Part shown: positions 33,876 through 42,415 of the stretch, one piece after another
Numbering within the stretch: the first letter of the stretch is position 1
Layout of the letters: every line of letters begins with the position of its first letter
Assembly: GCA_016271365.2 (NCBI GenBank)
Contig: CM028129.1
Location: forward strand, 846,690,001-846,754,000
Source of the DNA: Neoceratodus forsteri
Lineage: Eukaryota; Chordata; Ceratodontiformes; Ceratodontidae
Length of the DNA: 64,000 nucleotides
Direction of reading: 5' to 3'
The notes under the pieces: model-generated
What the model saw: the letters and a program-made list of their open reading frames with translations, nothing else
The model's database searches: none
What the model was told of the DNA's origin: nothing
Made by a program: the position numbers and the translations under genes

Positions 33876-36800
33876 ATTATTCAGGGCCTCTGCGGTGTTT
33901 TAGAACGTTGTAACCACAACTCTGTTTTCAGCCAGGCCTGCTCTGTCTTGAGCTTCTGACATGGCTTACAAACTGGCAGAGGATTCCAAGAAGAACAAGG
34001 ATCTGCTTCACCACTTACAGCTCATGGACTTGGCTTCTGCTTAATCTGCATACAGTATGTCTTAGAGGATGCAGCCTGCTGTGCATCCAGGACCATGTTC
34101 TACCAAACCTCAGCAAGACAGAACCTATGATTAAGGGCCTGAGAGGCAGATGCTTCCTTGAAAATATACTTAGTTAATGACCATATGAAGGAGGTCTTCT
34201 CTGTGACACAGCCTTACGGTCACAGTGAAGGATTCAGGAGTAACAGCCAAAGTCTGCTCGCCACAATCAAAATTGAGAGACAGGAACTGATTTGGTCACT
34301 ACTGAAAAATCATGGCCAGTCCTTCTACAACAGATCAGGCAACCAAAACTGAGACTTAATTTACAAATGACCCTGGTTCTCCTCCCGGAACCAATGCAAC
34401 AATCAGGGCGGAGGCAGTGGCAACTGTGACTCAGGCAACTCTATCAAAAATGTTCACAGTGAGACAGTCCAAACCCATCCCCTAACCAGAGGAAGACTTT
34501 GCTATTTCTTAGGAGAATGGGTCCATTCAACAATGGACAGATGTGTTTTGGACATTGTGACCAAAGGGTACCTCATTGAGTTTGCTGCAAGTCTCTAGCT
34601 CCTCATGCAGTTCCTTCTCTGCTGTCTTTCAACCCTGCCAAGTGACTTGCAATGCTTCTAGCAGTGACAGATCTGCTTCTGAACAGTGCCATAGAGGCAG
34701 TTCCCCTTTTGAAACACAACAGAGATGTGCACTCCCATTACTTTATCATTCCAAAATGCACGGGCAGGGGGGTGCCGACCACTGTTGGACTTGAAGTTCC
34801 TAAATCACTTTGTTCACAGCAAGTCCTTCAAGATGGAGACCCTGCTGTTCATTGTCAGAGAAGTACAGTGGGTAGACTACCAGGCCTCTGTAGACTTACA
34901 GTACACCTAACTGCACATTCGCATCCAGGAGTCACACAGACAGTATCTGAGGTTCAAAGTCCAGGACTGTCACTTCGAAGTCTAAACCCTTCCATTTGTG
35001 CTTTCATCAGCCCAATGGTTTTTTTTAAAGCCATAGTGGCTGAGCCTCAATGAGTTTTTTAAAGTCATAGTGGCCTCGGTCGCACATAAGGAATTCAGGT
35101 CTTCCCTTGTTTGGATGACATCTTAATCTGGGCTCCACAGCATGAGCCAACTCAGCAGACAGTTGCCTTGGTATTCCAGTTCCTGACCGCCCTCAGATTT
35201 GTCATCGGCCATCGGAAGAATTACCGAGCACCAGCACAAATAGTAGTCCATCTTGGAGCTTTCAGGACATGCCTGGGCAAGGTCTTCCCAACAACGGCAA
35301 AAATATCTGGACTTACTGAGACGTCGTCATAAATTTCAACACGTCACATGATTACCAACCCAGCTGTTCATACATCTCATTGGAACAATAGTTTCACTGG
35401 TGGACACACTACCATGGGCCATAATTCACATGTGAACAAACAAACAGAATACCAGCACCAAGTGAAAGATTCACTTAAACTTTAATAAAAAAGCATATAA
35501 ACAGGTATTACTTGTAACAGTTGAAGTTAAAAGACTGGTTGTGAACCCAACCAGTTTTGCCCTCTGGCTTTCTTGAGGGTCTCAGAAGCAACAAGGGAGA
35601 CATATTTAGAGTACTCAAACCCAAGGTGCTTTTCCAAATTTAAAGGTGCAATACACATAATTTCAAATGTAGTGTAACAATTAAAAAACATACTCAACTG
35701 AGTAGGCACTAACTTAAGCAAAATGGTATTTCATTTGACAACATTTGTACATTGCTGGACAATACTGACAGTGGCCACATTTAAAGTTACCAACCCAAGT
35801 GGCAAATTTGTTAGCCATGTGTTAGACTTATCCCTACCAGGTTGTAGACTGTGCGTAAAGCTATCTGCCAAGTTATTGGGTCTTTTTTTAAGTAAAACAA
35901 GGTGGATTAGGGCAATAATTATGCAGTACTGGGTCAGAACTTATTATACTATAGTTCTTAGCCACAATATTGCTAACTGCCCTAGACTGACAGCCAAATG
36001 TGACATGTGACAGACTCAAGCCACTGTCCTACAGCAATGGTCACCTAACAGTGACAACAAAACTCACAAGGTAAAGATATCACAGTGCATGAAGGGCAGT
36101 CTCATTTGGTGGACCATACAGATGAACATTATGAAGGGCCACGCTGTGGTCTGTCCACACCCAGTGATCATCACCACTGACTTCAATCTGAGAGCATAGG
36201 GTGGCCACCTGAATCATCTCTCAGCTCAAGGCAAGAGGTTGTTACTCAAGTTACACCTCAGCATCAACGTTCAGGAAATGTGAGCAGTACGCCTATCTTT
36301 CCAGTAGTTCAAGGATATCATTCTCCAACAAGATATCCTGATTCTCATAGACAAGATCAGCATGGCATACATCAATTGGCAAGGTGGAACCAGAAGATGA
36401 CGCAGACTTTAGTAAACCTTACAAGTTCTTCAGTGGGCTAAGAAGCACCTCACTAGCCTTGCCAAAGCTTACATCCTGGTTCAGTGCAACTCTACAGTAG
36501 ATTGGCTGAGCCACAGAGACATCCTACAAGGACAGTGAGAACAAAACAACAGTGCATTTTGCTTACTAACACAATGCTGGGGATCTACCCAAGCTGGCTT
36601 TTTTGCCCACAGACAAAACTCAAAAGCACAGCTCTTCTGCTCTCTCATGAGGGACAATCAAGGTTTTGCAAGAGACACCCTTTCTCTCCACTAGGGTCAA
36701 TAGGATTTTTTTTTTGCCTTCCTCCCATTCCCATTCTGTCCAGAGTGTTACACAAGGTGGCGCAGAACAAACCAGAGCTGGTTCTGGTCTCCTCCATCTG

Positions 36801-36900
36801 GCCAGGCTGTCAGTGGTTCCCACTTCTAATCCATGTGTTGACAGATCTGACTCTAAGATTTCCAGTTAGCCTGGACCTTCTTCATTAGGCTCCCATAACT
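33876..36900 (+). pseudogene. DIRS-3 reverse transcriptase and RNase H, interrupted by PLE-2
   Basis: RT blocks: HYFIIPKC then LLDLKFLNHFVHSKSFKMETL (34735-34850), VDYQASVDLQYT (first catalytic Asp, 34870-34905), HIRIQESHRQYLRFKVQDCHFE (34915-34978), ALPFxLSSAP-like, and a LDDILIWAPQ catalytic box (35112-35145). The RNase H block begins IITTDFNLRA (36168-36197), and the Trp-rich C-terminal block DWLSHRDILQGQ and VSSIWPGCQWFPLLI (36500-36835) follow. Stops and shifts are numerous. PLE-2 (35440-36015) separates RT from RNase H. Confidence 0.75.
35440..36015 (-). pseudogene. Penelope-like element fragment (PLE-2), minus strand
   Basis: Minus strand: DPVLHNYCPNPPCFTLKKDP-like block (about 35940-35880) followed by the Cys-rich FKCGHCQYCPAMYKCCQM (about 35785-35735). 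This is the region between RT and GIY-YIG in Penelope-like proteins. It continues into a decayed domain (CYTTFEIMCIAPLNLEKHLGFE, 35680-35615). It lies inside DIRS-3. Boundaries approximate. Confidence 0.62.
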
Positions 36901-37035
36901 CAGCTGAGTCTCTGCAATCTGCCCCTCTTGGCCTGGATATTCAACAAGAAACTCTGGAGCACTTAGGTTATTCCCCAGAGGTAATCAAATTGATATTGCA
37001 CTCCAGGCGCCAATCAACCTCAAAAGTTTACTACA
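36901..37035 (+). pseudogene. DIRS-3 recombinase N-terminus
   Basis: Conceptual frame reads LAWIFNKKLWSTxVIPQ then a stretch with SRRQST-like and KVYYRIWGK, the usual N-terminal start of DIRS recombinases. It is cut off at 37036 by CR1-E ORF1 sequence. Confidence 0.55.
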
Positions 37036-37850
37036 GAATATGGGGAAAAGTGTTATTCTGGCTCTGATCCCAGAACTCAGGCAGCCAGGCTTTTTCTTTA
37101 CCAATCTAACTATGGTGGGCACAGAAAGGGTGAGGGTGGTGGATCAGAGGCACATCCTCCAGATGGTACCACTACCTAACTCCTATGCTGCTGTGGTGGA
37201 GCAGGACTGTCCCATGGAGGCATCCACAGGAGTGACTAGGGAGGATGCAGGGGGTCCTCCACACAGGAGACCCCAAGAAGGATGACAGACTACCCCAGAG
37301 GAGGAGGAGGAAGCAACTCCTGGTGGGGGACTCCACTGTGAGGGGATAGATTTAGGAACAGTGAGGGAAGGAGAGCGGGAGGTTAGGTATCTACCCGGTG
37401 CCACGGCTCAGTGATGGAAAGCAGATCCTCAGGATTGCTAGAGTGGCAGGATGGGAGGGAGAACTGGATGTCATTGTCCACCAAGGGACAAATGACCTGG
37501 CTAGGGATGAGGTTAGTGTAGTGCAGGAGGAATTCAGGGAGTTGGGGAAGAGTCTTAGGCTGGTAGCATGCTCAGTGGCCTTTTCTGAGGTGTTATCTGT
37601 CTACAACAGGAGCGAGGCTAAGGTACTCATACAAGGAGCTTTATCACATGGTTGAAGGAGTGGTTCATAGAGGAGAGGTTTGGCTACATTGGGGACTTGG
37701 GTCCCATCTGGTGAGATAAAGGCCTATACAGGGGTGATGGCCTGCATGCATCTGGGAGGGGAAGCAAAGTCCTCAGTGCATTGTTTAGATGTTACATTGG
37801 GAAGCATTTAAACTGGCTGGGGGTGGTGGTAGAAGGAAGCAGGGAGACTT
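37036..37850 (+). pseudogene. CR1-E ORF1 (esterase-like part)
   Basis: Blocks MEASTGVTREDAGGPP and RKKQLLVGDSTVRG (37300-37345) open the SGNH-like fold: the Ser of GDST matches block I, and DVIVHQGTNDLARDE (37466-37512) matches the GTND block. They align with 3811-4340 of CR1-A on the opposite strand. A one-base shift near 37345 and stops at 37415 and 37652 break the frame. The zinc-finger/coiled-coil part is not seen here (truncated against DIRS-3). Confidence 0.75.
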
Positions 37851-38029
37851 AAACTGCCACCCCCCAGATGCTGAAGTAGTCAAGAGTAAGAACCCTAAGG
37901 GAGGGAAATCCCCAAAGATGACTAAAAGCAGGAAAAGCAGAATGGTAGGAATTCCTGTAATCTACAGGAAAGCCCAGGAAAATCACAAAGGAGTTACAGG
38001 GAAAATGCCAGATCAGTCTGGGAGTACTG

Positions 38030-38400
38030 GAACCATGACTGGGATATAGCCATACTAGGTTATTCTCTGTTCTGGAAGGACAGTGTGGGTAATAAAGGGG
38101 GAAGAGTGATTCTACATGAGTGATAGCATAAAAGTAACTGAAATCTGGAGACCTGGGTTTGAATCCCACAGCCCCCACTTGCATATACTGTGTGACCCTG
38201 AGCAAGTCACTTAACTTCCCTGTGCTCCCAGGTTGCACCTGTAAAAAAGCTTTCAGCTTAGTGTGTCTCACCTGGTTAAACAATTGGAATACAGGGAGGG
38301 GTGGAGGCACTATGGGTCACCCTAGGGATAGGAAATGGAGCTGCTATTCACACTGCCATGATCTGCAGACCTCCAGCACCAGGGAAGGAGATGGACAAGG
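38030..38400 (+). pseudogene. CR1-E endonuclease, first part (with SINE)
   Basis: It begins WDIAILGYSLFWKDS (38040-38080), then a GGRVILH block. After the SINE it continues with a VTLGIGNGA-like block and ICRPPAPGKEMDK (38355-38397). The CR1-F insertion follows immediately and the domain resumes at 38989. Confidence 0.72.
38125..38290 (+). mobile_element. CORE-SINE (MIR-like) inside CR1-E
   Basis: B box GGGTTTGAATCCCAC (38156-38170), then the MIR-type core TGTGTGACCCTGAGCAAGTCACTTAACTTCCC. The A-box portion of the head is missing (5' truncated). Same family as 14341-14530. Confidence 0.8.
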
Positions 38401-38988
38401 TTCGAGTATTGTGCACAGTTTTGGAGACCACATTTAAAGAGGGACATTACACTCCTAGATAGGGTCCAAAGTAGGGCAAACAAAATGATCTGGGGCCTGG
38501 GGAGAGGCCCTATGAGGAGAGGCTCAAGGAGCTCAACATGTACACCCTGGAGGAGAGGAGGGACAGGGGGGACATGATAGAGGTCTTTATGTACATGAAA
38601 GGGATCAATAAAGGAGGCCCAGTCAGGGTGCTCCAAAGGAAGGAGGGTGGGGCAACAAGAGGTCACAGGTGTAAGCTGGAAGGGGGCAGACTCAGAGGGC
38701 AGAGGAGGAGATGTTATTTCACTGAGAGGGTGGTGGAGCCATGGAATGCACTTCCCAGGGAGCTGGTAGAGGTGGAGACTGTGGATGGGTTTAAAAGGGG
38801 ATGGGACAGGTACAGGGGAAGGGTAAATCTGACCAGGCCCAATACAGGTGGAACATCTGGGACTGAGGACAGTATAACCCAAGGGGAAGGGGGGACACCA
38901 AAATCAGCCCTCAGTGCGGGTACTGAAAATCGAGCAGACTCGAGAGACCATTAGGCCTATTCTGCTGGCATTTTAATATGTTGGCATG
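38401..38988 (+). mobile_element. CR1-F, 3' fragment inserted in CR1-E
   Basis: The ORF2 C-terminus begins RVLCTVLETT / FRDPH region, followed by MYTLEERRDRGDMIEVFMYMKGIN (38538-38610), a WNALPRELVEVETVDGFKRGWD stretch (38735-38800), and a 3' end GGCCTATTCTGCTGGCATTTTAATATG (38952-38978). The subfamily matches CR1-C (FKRGWD). Removing it joins ...EMDK to the next endonuclease block at 38989. Confidence 0.8.
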
Positions 38989-39451
38989 TTAGCTGAAGCT
39001 ATCCAAAAGATGTAGACTAAGGGGGAGGTACTGTTGGAGGGGGACTTCAGTCTGCTGGAAGTAGATTGGAGCATCCCAACTGCAGTTTCAGCTAGAAGCA
39101 GGGACCTCCTGGACTCCCTGTAGGAGATATTCCTCAGGCAACTAGTAAGAGAGCCCACTTGTGAGAGAGCAATATTAGACCTTGTACACACCAACAGGGA
39201 CAGTGTTTCAGACGTTGCAGTGGGTGGTCACCTGGGGACTAGTGATCACAGTATGGTGTGGTTCAATATATGTACTGTGGCATAATTGAACCACACAAAG
39301 GCAAGGGTCCTGGACTTCAGGAGGGCTGATTTTACAAAGATGGGGGAATGCCTCAGTGATGCCCTGGTGGGTGGGAAGACTTTGATGGAGGGGAGAAACA
39401 GTGGGAAAAACTAAAAGGGACCACAGTGAAGGCAACAAATCTCTGTATTAG
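38989..39451 (+). pseudogene. CR1-E endonuclease, second part
   Basis: It encodes GEVLLEGDFSLLEVDWSIP (39025-39080; the usual GDFN/GDIN metal-binding Asn is Ser), LVREPTCERAILDLVHTN (39140-39195), and HLGTSDHSMVWFN (39228-39268) with the SDH catalytic block intact. Then the RT linker FRRADFTKMGECLSDAL. In-frame stops TAG at 39018 and 39121. It ends at ATCTCTGTATTAG, the retrozyme target. Confidence 0.8.
39439..39451. repeat. Left copy of 13-bp target duplication
   Basis: ATCTCTGTATTAG at 39439-39451 and again exactly at 40890-40902, bracketing the hammerhead array. Removing the array and one copy restores the CR1-E reading NLCIRQVSKSIREKRPLWF. Confidence 0.93.
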
Positions 39452-39556
39452 ACAAAGAACCTCTGTGCGTAAACACTGAGGCAAGGGTTACCCCAAAGGG
39501 CATTTGGCTAGGAAGCCAAGTTTCAAGAAAATACAAAATCACACATGGCCCCACAA

Positions 39557-39586
39557 TGCAAAGCATCATGGGCTGCATATGCAAAT
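39557..39586 (-). promoter_or_regulatory. Octamer and Staf-like box (DSE), unit 1
   Basis: On the minus strand ATTTGCAT (39586-39579), then CCCATGATGCTTTGCA (39572-39557), which fits most positions of the Staf/ZNF143 consensus. This pairing is the distal sequence element of vertebrate snRNA genes. The same boxes are in unit 2 (39949-39956), unit 3 (40308-40315) and unit 4 (40672-40679). For unit 1 the downstream PSE would be outside the array. Confidence 0.65.
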
Positions 39587-39662
39587 CACCACAGAATGTT
39601 ATGCTGGTCCAACTTTAAGCAGAATTGCATGGTGCCAAAAGGCCTCTCACACAGTTTGCAAA

Positions 39663-39737
39663 GGGTGCTAACAGAAGACATAGACACGTGTTTCATCCTA
39701 CCAGGACTCATCAGTATGCCTCGTCTGTTTAACACCC
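39663..39737 (-). ncRNA. Type-I hammerhead ribozyme, unit 1
   Basis: Minus strand 5' to 3': stem I distal GGGTG, bulge TTA, AACAG, loop ACGA, GGCATA, core CTGATGA, stem II GTCC-loop TGGTA-GGAT, core GAA, stem III ACACGTGT, cleavage base C. Then the 3' strand TATGTC, loop TT, CTGTT, AG, CACCC. All stem I helices pair: GGCATA/TATGTC (one G-U), AACAG/CTGTT, GGGTG/CACCC. Predicted cut lies between 39683 and 39682. One weak point: the 10.1-11.1 pair is G-U instead of G-C. Stem III is a perfect palindrome, so a dimeric fold is likely. Confidence 0.88.
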
Positions 39738-39770
39738 CAGTGGAATGGACCAGCTACCCCTAAGGCAGTG

Positions 39771-39796
39771 TGCCTGGGATATATCGTGGTGAACCC
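39771..39796 (-). promoter_or_regulatory. PSE-like box, boundary of units 1 and 2
   Basis: On the minus strand GGTTCACCACGATATATC, resembling the proximal sequence element (TCACC...) of snRNA genes. It lies 153 bp downstream of the unit-2 octamer, the normal DSE-PSE spacing. The unit-1 hammerhead begins at 39737, about 35-60 nt downstream, where an snRNA-type start would be. Copies at 40515-40522 and 40881-40888 are intact; the unit-2/3 copy has a 3-base deletion (near 40152). Confidence 0.6.
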
Positions 39797-40032
39797 ATTA
39801 AAATAAAAAAACATTTAAAAGACAAAGAACCTCTGTGCGTAAACACTGAGGCAAGGGTTACCCCAAAGGGCATTTGGCTGGGAAGCCAAGTTTCAAGAAA
39901 ATACAAAATCACACATGGCCCCACAATGCAAAGCATCATGGGCTGCATATGCAAATCACCACAGAATGTTATGCTGGTCCAACTTTAAGCAGAATTGCAT
40001 GGTGCCAAAAGGCCTCTCACACAGTTTGCAAA

Positions 40033-40107
40033 GGGTGCTAACAGAAGACATAGACACGTGTTTCATCCTACCAGGACTCATCAGTATGCCTCGTCTGTTT
40101 AACACCC
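40033..40107 (-). ncRNA. Type-I hammerhead ribozyme, unit 2
   Basis: Identical in core and stems to unit 1. Predicted cut between 40053 and 40052, 370 nt from the unit-1 site. Together they would release a 370-nt monomer with hydroxyl and cyclic-phosphate ends, suitable for ligation into a circle. Confidence 0.88.
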
Positions 40108-40391
40108 CAGTGGAATGGACCAGCTACCCAAGGCAGTGTGCCTGGATATATCGTGAACCCATTAAAATAAAACATTTAAAGACAAAGAACCTCTGTGCGT
40201 GAACACTGAGGCAAGGGTTACCCTTAAAGGGCATTTGGCTGGAAGCCAAGTTTCAAGAAAATACAAAATACACATGGCCCCACAATGCAAAGCATCATGG
40301 GCTGTATATGCAAATCACCACAGAATGTTATGCTGGTCCAACTTTAAGCAGAATTGCATGGTGCCAAAAGGCCTCTCACACAGTTTGCAAA

Positions 40392-40466
40392 GGGTGCTAA
40401 CAGAAGACATAGACACGTGTTTCATCCCACCAGGACCCACAGTATGCCTCCGTCTGTTTAACACCC
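40392..40466 (-). ncRNA. Degenerate hammerhead, unit 3 (core broken)
   Basis: Stem I and stem III are kept, but the core reads CTGTGGGTCC instead of CTGATGAGTCC (substitutions and one base lost near 40437). Catalytic G8/A9 positions are therefore altered. Loop II is also changed to TGGTG. Cleavage at the expected site (40412/40411) should fail, so transcription through it would yield a unit 2-3 dimer. Confidence 0.85.
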
Positions 40467-40755
40467 CAGTGGAATGGACCAGCTACCCCTAAGGCAGTGT
40501 GCCTGGGTATATCGTGGTGAACCCATTAAAATAAAAACATTTAAAGACAAAGAACCTCTTGCGTAAACACTGAGGCAAGGGTTACCCTAAAGGGCATTTG
40601 GCTGGAAGCCAAGTTTCAAGAAAATACAAAATCACACATGGCCCCACAATGCAAAGCATCATGGGCTGCATATGCAAATCACCACAGAATGTTATGCTGG
40701 TCCAACTTTAAGCAGAATTGCATGGTGCCAAAAGGCCTCTCACACAGTTTGCAAA

Positions 40756-40830
40756 GGGTGCTAACAGAAGACATAGACACGTGTTTCATCCTACCAGGAC
40801 TCATCAGTATGCCTCGTCTGTTTAACACCC
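40756..40830 (-). ncRNA. Type-I hammerhead ribozyme, unit 4
   Basis: Core and stems are identical to unit 1. Predicted cut between 40776 and 40775. This is the first hammerhead a minus-strand transcript would meet; its 5' end lies about 50 nt from the PSE-like box at the array edge. Confidence 0.88.
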
Positions 40831-40889
40831 CAGTGGAATGGACCAGCTACCCCTAAGGCAGTGTGCCTGGGATATATCGTGGTGAACCC

Positions 40890-40998
40890 ATCTCTGTATT
40901 AGGCAAGTTAGCAAAAGCATAAGGGAAAAGAGACCACTATGGTTCACAAAAGAAGCTGCTGGGAAGGCTAGGGCAAAAAAGTTAGCATTCAGGAGGTA
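40890..40998 (+). pseudogene. CR1-E RT linker fragment
   Basis: It begins with the right target duplication (40890-40902) and encodes QVSKSIREKRPLWFTKEAAGKARAKKLAFRR, the highly conserved linker before the RT. The next codons of CR1-E are at 62800 (GCATTCAGGAAGTATATGGAGAC). Confidence 0.82.
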
Positions 40999-41092
40999 AA
41001 CCAAAGAATCCCAGCTCCCAGAGACACAAAGTCAGTGCACAGATCCCAAACGGGATTTCAGAATTCAAACAGTCACAAATCTCCAATCCTCC

Positions 41093-42415
41093 ACTGCTGG
41101 GGCACAAGGCCTAAGGCAGTATGGGTTCACAGCGGGAAGGTCATGTCAGACAAATCTAATTGATCTCTTTGACTGGGTGACCAAAGTAGTAGACCAGGGA
41201 GGGGCTGTGGACATGGCCTACCTAGACTTTAGCAAGGCATTTGACACAGTCCCACACAAAAGATTAGTAGTCAAATTAACGAGCCTTGGAGTGGGTCCCA
41301 GGGTGGTAGCCTGGGTAAAACATTGGATGAACAATAGGACACAGAAGGTAATTGTAAATGGAGTCCACTCTGAAGAAAGAAGGGTTACTAGTGGGGTACT
41401 GCAGGGTTCAGTACTGGGTCCAGTCCTTTTTAATGTCTTTATAAGTGACATTGCAGAGGGACTGGAAGGAAAAGTATGCCTCTTTACAGATGACACAAAG
41501 ATCTGCAACACGGTTGATACACAAGGAGGCGTGGAAAGGATGAGAAGGGACTTAGCAAGGTTGGAGGAATGGTCAGAAGTATGGCAGCTTGGATTCAATG
41601 CAAAGAAGTGTAAAGTAATGCACCTGGGAAACAAAAACCCAGGGGAAGATTACACAATGGGGGAGGTAGTAACAACAACAAAAATGGAAAGGGACCTGGG
41701 GGTAATCATATCAGATGACCTTGAGGTTGGCAAGCAATGTGAGAAGGTGGTAGGGAGGGCTGGGGGGATACTGGGATGTATAGGGAGAGGCATCACCAGC
41801 AGAAAACAGGAAGTTGTTATCCCCCTGTACAGACAGTTGGTGAGACCCCATCTGGAGTACTGCGTCCAGTTCTGGAGACCCCATCTCCACAAGGACATAG
41901 ACAGGATGGAGAGAGTTCAGAGGAGGGCAACTAAAATGGTGCAGGGTCTGCAAGAGAAGCCATACAAGGAGAGGCTAAAGGAGCTTAATATGTATACCCT
42001 TGAGGAGAGGAGGGAGAGGGGGGACATGATAGAAACATTTAAGTACCTCAGTGGAATCAACAAAGTCCAAGAGGGTAGCATTTTTCAGAAAAAGAGATGT
42101 GCAAGAACAAGGGGACACAATTTGAAGATAGAGGAGGGACAGCTCAGGGGCAATGTGAGGAAGTATTTTTTCACAGAGAGGGTGGTGAACACATGGAACA
42201 GCCTTCCTGAGGAGGTTGCAGGGTCTAAAATTGTGGAAGAATTCAAGAATGCATGGGACAGACATAAGGCAATTTTTGTGGGGGGTAGTAAGAAATAGGC
42301 TGTTGGTTAAATAGGATCTGCAGCTTATCCTCTAGGTAGGAAAATGGGCAGACTAGGTGGGTCAAGCGGTCCTTATCTGCCGTCAAAGTCTATGTTTCTG
42401 TGCTTCTATGTTTCT
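41093..42415 (+). mobile_element. CR1-G, 5'-truncated CR1 with long open RT frame
   Basis: Inserted in the left arm of the composite (CTCCAC on both sides, around 41087-41092 and 42411-42417). The 3' UTR ends AGCGGTCCTTATCTGCCGTCAAAGTCTATGTTTC, the CR1 terminal block. Same subfamily as CR1-A and -D. Confidence 0.85.
41177..42298 (+). CDS. CR1-G ORF2 C-terminal half, open but truncated
   Basis: 373 open codons: DFSKAFDTVPHKRL (first palm Asp), TSGVLQGSVLGPVLFN (Leu replaces the usual Pro of VPQGS), CLFTDDTKICN (Thr replaces Ala in the catalytic FADD box; both Asp kept), FNAKKCKVMHLG, GVIISDDL, LVRPHLEYCVQFWRPH, and the C-terminal FFTERVVNTWNSLPEEV...EFKNAWDRHKAI. It is the longest intact LINE frame in the window. 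The start is in the middle of the RT, so no independent enzyme is expected. Two substitutions at otherwise invariant sites suggest relaxed selection. Confidence 0.88.
   Translation: MTKVVDQGGAVDMAYLDFSKAFDTVPHKRLVVKLTSLGVGPRVVAWVKHWMNNRTQKVIVNGVHSEERRVTSGVLQGSVLGPVLFNVFISDIAEGLEGKVCLFTDDTKICNTVDTQGGVERMRRDLARLEEWSEVWQLGFNAKKCKVMHLGNKNPGEDYTMGEVVTTTKMERDLGVIISDDLEVGKQCEKVVGRAGGILGCIGRGITSRKQEVVIPLYRQLVRPHLEYCVQFWRPHLHKDIDRMERVQRRATKMVQGLQEKPYKERLKELNMYTLEERRERGDMIETFKYLSGINKVQEGSIFQKKRCARTRGHNLKIEEGQLRGNVRKYFFTERVVNTWNSLPEEVAGSKIVEEFKNAWDRHKAIFVGGSKK

Larger units (their letters stand above)
39452..40889 (-). mobile_element. Retrozyme-like tandem array with hammerhead ribozymes (4 units)
   Basis: Four head-to-tail units start with (G)ACAAAGAACCTC at 39451, 39821, 40181 and 40545 (spacings 370, 360, 364). 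They are about 93-98% alike. Internal unit junctions hold an AT-rich linker (ATTAAAATAAAAAACATTTAAA on the plus strand) that is missing at the right end, where the array stops at GGTGAACCCA. Each unit encodes a type-I hammerhead on the minus strand plus octamer, Staf-like and PSE-like boxes. Flanked by a 13-bp target duplication, so it inserted as a unit. Animal retrozymes (newt satellite-2 type) have this combination: tandem 150-400 bp units, hammerhead, duplications, no protein. No coding function is claimed for the short plus-strand frames. Confidence 0.9.

Noticed and set aside
39545..40856. A 72-residue plus-strand frame repeated in each unit of the ribozyme array
   Set aside because: The frame is repeated only because the DNA is repeated. 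Unit lengths of 370, 360 and 364 do not keep a frame, and the functional signals are on the other strand.
39452..40889. CRISPR array or ordinary satellite
   Set aside because: Units are 360-370 bp without unique spacers, in a vertebrate-type context, and the array is bracketed by a target duplication, unlike a satellite expanded in place.
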